Below are positions 60,113 to 64,000 of a stretch of 64,000 nt of DNA, piece after piece. Each line of letters starts with the position of its first letter. The stretch's first letter is position 1. Below the pieces are notes generated by a model. It ran no database searches and was not told the DNA's origin. It worked only from the letters and a program-made list of their open reading frames with translations. This DNA is from Sediminivirga luteola (GTDB lineage: Bacteria > Actinomycetota > Actinomycetes > Actinomycetales > Brevibacteriaceae), in NCBI RefSeq assembly GCF_014639315.1, contig NZ_BMFY01000002.1, positions 124,001-188,000 of the forward strand, given 5' to 3'. The translations under genes were made by a program, and so were the position numbers.

Positions 60113-60700
60113 CACGGCGAAGATCTGGCCGGTCTCCACGCCCTCGACGGAACGGACATACGCTGCGCCGACCGCGTCGTCCCCGGCCGGGAGGAAACCG
60201 GGGAAGGCCTCGTGGTAGTGCGGCGAGTTCGCCAGCACGGTGGGGCTCACGGCATTGATGCGGATGCCCCGCGGCAGCTCCGTGGCCGCGGCGCGCACGA
60301 ACGACTCGACGGCGCCGTTGGCCAGGGCGGCGGCTGCGCCGGTGGCGATCTGCGCCCGGCCGATGATGCCGCTCGTCAGGGTGATGGATCCGTGATCGGC
60401 CAGCCGTGCCAGACCGCGCTGGACGACCTCGAGCTGGCCGAGGACCTTGCTGCCCAGCGCCGCCTCGTAGTCGGCGCGGCGCAGCTCGGCGAGCGGCTTG
60501 AACGGCACCGAGCCGGCAGCGACCACGAGCGCGTCGATCTGCCCGATGTCGTCAAGGGCGCGCTCAATGGTCCCCGGCTCACCCAGATCGACGGCTGGTT
60601 CGGTACTGCGGGAGAGCCCGATCACCTCATGTCTGCCGTTCAGTGCCGCCGCTGCCACTCGTCCGACGTTGCCGCCGGCACCCACGAGCACGATCCGCAT
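60107..60700 (-). CDS. Short SDR-fold protein lacking the catalytic Tyr/Lys
   Basis: A 197-residue Rossmann protein with an NAD(P) motif VGAGGNVGR at the N-terminus, NAG-like AAGSVPF and SGIIGRA in the serine position. Where SDR enzymes have YxxxK, this one reads GAAAALANGAVE, so both catalytic residues are absent. Similar short SDR homologues without the tyrosine are known, of undefined function. GAGGAGG precedes the ATG. It is translationally chained to the DadA-like gene. Confidence 0.8.
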   Translation of the reverse strand: MRIVLVGAGGNVGRVAAAALNGRHEVIGLSRSTEPAVDLGEPGTIERALDDIGQIDALVVAAGSVPFKPLAELRRADYEAALGSKVLGQLEVVQRGLARLADHGSITLTSGIIGRAQIATGAAAALANGAVESFVRAAATELPRGIRINAVSPTVLANSPHYHEAFPGFLPAGDDAVGAAYVRSVEGVETGQIFAVE

Positions 60701-60936
60701 CCTTGCCCTCCTCGATGACGTGCGCCCCGCGGGACCGGGGCAGCCTCGCCTCCCACGCTACCGCCGGATATGATGCGCGTCACAGGCGGGCCCAGTGATA
60801 TGCGGCCAGAGCGTCTTGCCCGCTCTCGGAGTCCGCTCTCGAACGTCCGACGGTGAGCGTCCACCGGCCCTGCCCCGGCTGGGCGGGCCCGGCAGTGAGG
60901 GGCCGACGGCGCGACGGGGCTCAGCCGGCCACGGGG

Positions 60937-61845
60937 TCAGCGCACCCGGCGGATCAGCTCCAGGAGCTCGGCGTGCAGCGGCTGCCGGGCGGCTACCACC
61001 TGTAAGGCCGCCGCAGGATCGGTGAGCAGCAGTTCCTCGCCGGTCCAGTCGGTGACGACGACGCCGGATTCCTGCGCGATCACCTGCGCGGCGGCGATGT
61101 CCCACGCCCGCAGGTTCAGCTCCGCGTAACCGTCGACGCGCCCGAGCGCCGTGTAGACGACGTCAAGGGAGGCCGCACCGATCCGGCGCAGGTCCCGGCC
61201 CCGTTCGTGGATCTGCTGACCGAGCGCGAACGCCGTGGGTGCCTGGGCCAGATCGTAGGGGAAGCCGGTGGCGATCAGTGCTTCGCTCAGCCCGTGTCCC
61301 CGGACCACGGGCCGCATCTGCTCCCGGCTCTCCTCGCTGCGGATCCACACCTGACCGGTTCCGGCGGTCGCCGTGTAGAGCCGCCCGGCGGTCACCTCGG
61401 CGACCACGCCCAGGACGGGCCGTCCGCCGGCGGACAGCGCGACGCAGACGGCGTAGGGCAGCCCGTAGACGAAGTTGGTGGTCCCGTCGATGGGATCAAC
61501 GATCCACGCCAGACCACCCGCCCCGGTCTGCCCGGCCGCCCCGGGAGCGGATTCCCCGGCTGGCGCGGGGACCACGGTGCCTGCCGATTCCTCGCCGATG
61601 AACGCCGCGGCCGGGAGCACGCGGCCCAGTTCCCGGCGCAGGATCTCCTCCACGGCGGTGTCGGCGTTCGTGACCAGATCAGAGGCCGAGCTCTTGGTGC
61701 TGATCACCGGGTCCTGCTGGATCTGCCGGGCGCGGTCGGCAGCGAGCAGCACGGCGTCTTCCACCGTCGGCACGAGGGCGTCGAGCTCTTCGCGGGACAA
61801 CGGGGCGTCTGCGGGCACAGGGGCGTCGGAGAAGGGCACGCTCAT
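60937..61845 (-). CDS. Inositol monophosphatase family protein
   Basis: A 302-residue Mg-dependent phosphatase-fold protein. Metal-binding motifs are complete: FIGEESAG, WIVDPIDGTTNFVYGLP and the C-terminal RAWDIAAAQVIAQESG. It dephosphorylates inositol-1-phosphate or another sugar/nucleotide phosphate. It starts 10 bp after the N-demethylase gene. A TAGGCT box exactly seven bases before the ATG overlaps that gene's stop codon, so an internal leaderless promoter is possible. A 236-bp gap without a gene (60701-60936) follows. Confidence 0.9.
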   Translation of the reverse strand: MSVPFSDAPVPADAPLSREELDALVPTVEDAVLLAADRARQIQQDPVISTKSSASDLVTNADTAVEEILRRELGRVLPAAAFIGEESAGTVVPAPAGESAPGAAGQTGAGGLAWIVDPIDGTTNFVYGLPYAVCVALSAGGRPVLGVVAEVTAGRLYTATAGTGQVWIRSEESREQMRPVVRGHGLSEALIATGFPYDLAQAPTAFALGQQIHERGRDLRRIGAASLDVVYTALGRVDGYAELNLRAWDIAAAQVIAQESGVVVTDWTGEELLLTDPAAALQVVAARQPLHAELLELIRRVR

Positions 61846-61855
61846 AGGCTCCAGC

Positions 61856-62866
61856 CTAGCGCCGGACCGTGTCCTCCCCGGCCAGCCACTGCACCAGACG
61901 GGGACGATAACGGGCCAACCCCTTGTAGTCCGCCATGTCCTGGGGCAGTTCGCTGAGCACCGCGTGCAGGCGCGCCCGCCACTGCGGGATCTGCGCCAGC
62001 CGCTCGAACGGTTCCAGGTAGGTGCGGATCAGGAACAGCACGGCGCCGGTGTGCGGCAGGGCGATCAGGTGCTGCACCTCGACGCGCAGATGCAGTCGCT
62101 GCGGCAGGCGCGGGTCCTCCAGGACCTCGGTGCGGCTGGAACCCCACTCCGGGTAGGTCTCCGTGGAGACGTCCAGCCGCCGGTCGACGGTCATGCTCCA
62201 GTTGGTGCGCCGGTAGGCCTCCCCCGGCTGCATCCGCATGAGGAAGTCGTGCGCCCGCGTGATGACCCGCTCCTCGTGCACGCGGGGCACGGGCCCGTGG
62301 ATCTCCAGGAAGCGCATGCCGACGTCGAAGGCCATCGACCAGTTCGAGGCGAAGGTGACAACGCCGCCATCCAGCCACAGCGCGCCCTCCCGCTTGTCCA
62401 GCAGGGCGATGTCCTCCTGGATCTGCCCGGCCAGGAACGTCAGCGGGCCGCCGGGCACCGAATCGTCGTCACCGATGACCCCGTCGACGCGGAGGTCCTG
62501 AAGCCGGTTCGACCAGGCGAAGCGCCTCCCCTCGCGGACCAGGCCCATCCGGTCCGGGTACTCCCGCGCCAGGCATTCGAGGCAGTACATCAGCGCGTCC
62601 CACGCCGCCGGTCCCATATGGGGTGCCAGGGCCATCCGCGAGGGGTCCCGCTGAAGGATGGCGGCCCGCTCGCGCAGCTCGCCGTCGTAGTGGCCGTCGA
62701 TGTCGATGATCCGCGTTCCCCAGCCGCCGGCGGCGGTGCGGACCGGCTTCCTGGCCGGCTCGACGTTCGTGGAGTACCGGTATGCGTCCTCGGTGAGGGG
62801 AAAGGGGAAGCGCTCCAGGCCCTCCGGCACGGGACGGGCGGCATCGGCGCCGGTCACGGCGGTCAT
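61856..62866 (-). CDS. Heme-dependent oxidative N-demethylase family protein (DUF3445)
   Basis: A 336-residue protein matching the HODM/DUF3445 family: FASNWSMAFDVGMRFLEIHGPVP, RTNWSMTVDRRLD and LHLRVEVQHLIALPHTGAVLF segments (given as landmarks). The family uses a PAS-like heme fold to demethylate dimethylamine-type amines. The ATG at 62866 overlaps the stop of the reductase gene (ATGA), so it is coupled to its likely electron donor. The longer frame up to 63418 is rejected because it lies in the reductase gene. The substrate is an N-methylated amine by inference. Confidence 0.87.
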   Translation of the reverse strand: MTAVTGADAARPVPEGLERFPFPLTEDAYRYSTNVEPARKPVRTAAGGWGTRIIDIDGHYDGELRERAAILQRDPSRMALAPHMGPAAWDALMYCLECLAREYPDRMGLVREGRRFAWSNRLQDLRVDGVIGDDDSVPGGPLTFLAGQIQEDIALLDKREGALWLDGGVVTFASNWSMAFDVGMRFLEIHGPVPRVHEERVITRAHDFLMRMQPGEAYRRTNWSMTVDRRLDVSTETYPEWGSSRTEVLEDPRLPQRLHLRVEVQHLIALPHTGAVLFLIRTYLEPFERLAQIPQWRARLHAVLSELPQDMADYKGLARYRPRLVQWLAGEDTVRR

Positions 62867-63825
62867 GGCCGCACCTCCAGTTCGCGGTCCAGGCTGCGGG
62901 AGACGCAGCTCATGATGAGCCGATTCTCCTCCTTCTCCGCTTCCGTGAGGTAGTGGTCGCGGTGCAGGGGACGTCCCGCGGTCACCGTCAGCGCGCATTG
63001 ACCACAGACACCCTGGCGGCACATGTTGGGCACAGCGCGCCCGGCGCTCTCCAGCGCTTCGAGGAGGGAGACCCCGGCCGGCACCGGGATGCGCGTGCCG
63101 TCCGGCAGCTTCACGCCGAACGGCTCGCCCGGGTCCAGCGATGCGGCGCCGAAGGACTCGGCGTGCAGGCGCCCCTCCGGCCAGCCGTGCTCCCTGGCCG
63201 CTCGCAGTACCGCTTCCATGAAGGGCTCCGGCCCGCAGGCGTAGAGGTGCGTCCCCAGCGGGCTGCCGGCCAGCCGGCCACGCAGGGCGCGGCCGAACGC
63301 CTCCCGCGAGGTGAGGCAGGCGACGGACAGCTGCGGCCCCGCCAGTTCGCGCAGCTCGGCGGCGTGGATACCCTCGCCCGGGCGATGGACGTAGAGCACA
63401 TCGGCGCTCGTTCCCCACTCGTGCGCCGCGCGGGCGTGGGAGAGGATCGGGGTGACCCCGATGCCGCCGGCCAGCAGCAGATGACGCCGCGCCTGGGCGA
63501 CCGGGGCGAACTGGCTGCGCGGCCGTGAGCTGCGCAGCACATCGCCGGGTCGCAGGCGGTGCATCGCCACGCTGCCACCGGCCCCGGCGGCGTCCAGCCG
63601 CACCGAGACGGCGTAGCGCTCGGGGTACAGGCCGGAGCCGGTGAGCGAATAGGCGTTGATCCCGTCTCCGCAGGCGACGGCGAGGTGGCTACCGGGCACA
63701 TAGGAGGGCAGCGGCCGCTCATCGGCGGCCCGCATCCGGAGGGAGACGAGGCGTTCCGAGTACCGGCACACCTCCGTCACCATGAGGTCCAGCCCGTCGC
63801 GCAGGGCCGGCGGCAGAGCTGTCAC
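62863..63825 (-). CDS. Phthalate-dioxygenase-reductase-type oxidoreductase with C-terminal [2Fe-2S] domain
   Basis: A 320-residue reductase with a flavin-binding barrel (about 10-105), an NAD domain (LLLAGGIGVTPIL, YACGPEPFM) and a plant-type ferredoxin at the C-terminus with cluster cysteines CRQGVCGQC and a fourth in IMSCVS. It passes electrons from NAD(P)H to the heme N-demethylase. It begins with GTG overlapping the stop of the gene upstream (GTGA), so at least three genes are chained here. Confidence 0.9.
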   Translation of the reverse strand: MTALPPALRDGLDLMVTEVCRYSERLVSLRMRAADERPLPSYVPGSHLAVACGDGINAYSLTGSGLYPERYAVSVRLDAAGAGGSVAMHRLRPGDVLRSSRPRSQFAPVAQARRHLLLAGGIGVTPILSHARAAHEWGTSADVLYVHRPGEGIHAAELRELAGPQLSVACLTSREAFGRALRGRLAGSPLGTHLYACGPEPFMEAVLRAAREHGWPEGRLHAESFGAASLDPGEPFGVKLPDGTRIPVPAGVSLLEALESAGRAVPNMCRQGVCGQCALTVTAGRPLHRDHYLTEAEKEENRLIMSCVSRSLDRELEVRP

Positions 63826-64000
63826 CGCGGCGTCCCAGGAGGACCGGCCGTGCCCGCCGGAGCATCGGCGGGCCCCGCGGCCACTGCGTGGCGGGGGCGA
63901 TTCTCGACAGCATCGGCGTCGCCTGCCGCACCGTCGCCCACCTCGGCATCGACCATATAACCGAGGTAGGCGGCGCGCTGCCGGGAGAAGTGGTAGTGGA
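63822..64000 (-). CDS. C-terminal fragment of a protein cut by the right edge
   Basis: The minus-strand frame is open from the edge to a TGA at 63824-63822, which overlaps the GTG of the reductase gene. About 58 codons are visible: HYHFSRQRAAYLGYMVD near the start, then a Pro/Ala/Gly-rich tail ending PPGTPR. Codon usage and the GTGA junction show it is real and belongs to the N-demethylase operon. I do not recognise the family from this tail. Confidence 0.6.
   Translation of the reverse strand, partial: HYHFSRQRAAYLGYMVDAEVGDGAAGDADAVENRPRHAVAAGPADAPAGTAGPPGTPR

Noticed and set aside
58559-60718. 719-codon plus-strand open frame
   Set aside because: Overlaps the LacI gene out of frame, then runs antisense through the DadA-like and SDR genes, which have full motifs.
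1-64000. Mobile elements, prophage or attachment sites
   Set aside because: No transposase, integrase or phage gene and no terminal inverted repeats were seen. The tRNA-Ser gene has no integrase beside it and I saw no repeated 3' end.

Overview
The window is high-GC, densely packed DNA from an actinobacterium, most likely one of the Micrococcales, although no single sequence here fixes the genus. The evidence is strong G/C bias at third codon positions, GTG starts, many ATGA/GTGA stop-start overlaps, TAGGAT-type -10 boxes directly before start codons (leaderless candidates), a HAIR (HspR) element before clpB, a RamB-type regulator divergent from isocitrate lyase, and a septum-formation membrane protein. 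It looks like ordinary chromosome. I see no phage, insertion sequence, plasmid or CRISPR signature. One tRNA gene, tRNA-Ser(CGA), is present at 34054-34141.

Layout. 1-2047: a truncated gene at the left edge, a MOSC protein and exonuclease III. 2289-12165: a minus-strand operon for an Opp/Dpp-type ABC transporter (binding protein, two permeases, two ATPases) followed by two paralogous amidase-signature hydrolases and a 65-residue AtzG-like partner. A LuxR regulator diverges from it, with a 34-bp palindrome between. 12256-21084: housekeeping and stress genes (septum-formation protein, clpB, dps, aceA, ramB). 21321-30718: small membrane protein, zinc alcohol dehydrogenase, nitroreductase, membrane protein, MFS exporter, a two-component system with a DUF4097-like envelope protein, and ribD. 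30940-33848: a TPP riboswitch and a three-gene ABC transporter, probably for a thiamine precursor.

34398-40230: a sugar cluster (binding protein, permease, single-domain ATPase, ketose 3-epimerase, FrcK-like kinase) divergent from a ROK regulator, with a clear promoter and embedded inverted repeat. This looks like a rare-ketose pathway. 40275-49909: a nine-gene catabolic operon (flavin reductase with a C-terminal Nudix-like domain, luciferase-like monooxygenase, alpha/beta hydrolase, carboxymuconolactone-decarboxylase-like protein, PotDBCA-type ABC transporter, aldehyde dehydrogenase) divergent from a GntR/FCD regulator. Its substrate is not recognisable, and it is the best candidate for an undescribed pathway. 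50005-52381: a galactitol-type PTS with IIC and IIB divergent from IIA. 52451-53569: an HDAC-like amidohydrolase. 53802-58752: a second sugar ABC operon with a LacI regulator and an 18-bp perfect palindrome. 58838-60700: a short SDR and a DadA-like oxidase joined by a triplicated stop-start sequence. 60937-64000: an inositol-phosphatase family protein and the start of a heme-dependent oxidative N-demethylase cluster that continues past the right edge.

A recurring oddity is perfect or near-perfect short tandem duplication (11-43 bp units) at gene junctions: 3922, 13557, 21148, 31949 and 60080. A more degenerate tandem array lies at 169-291.
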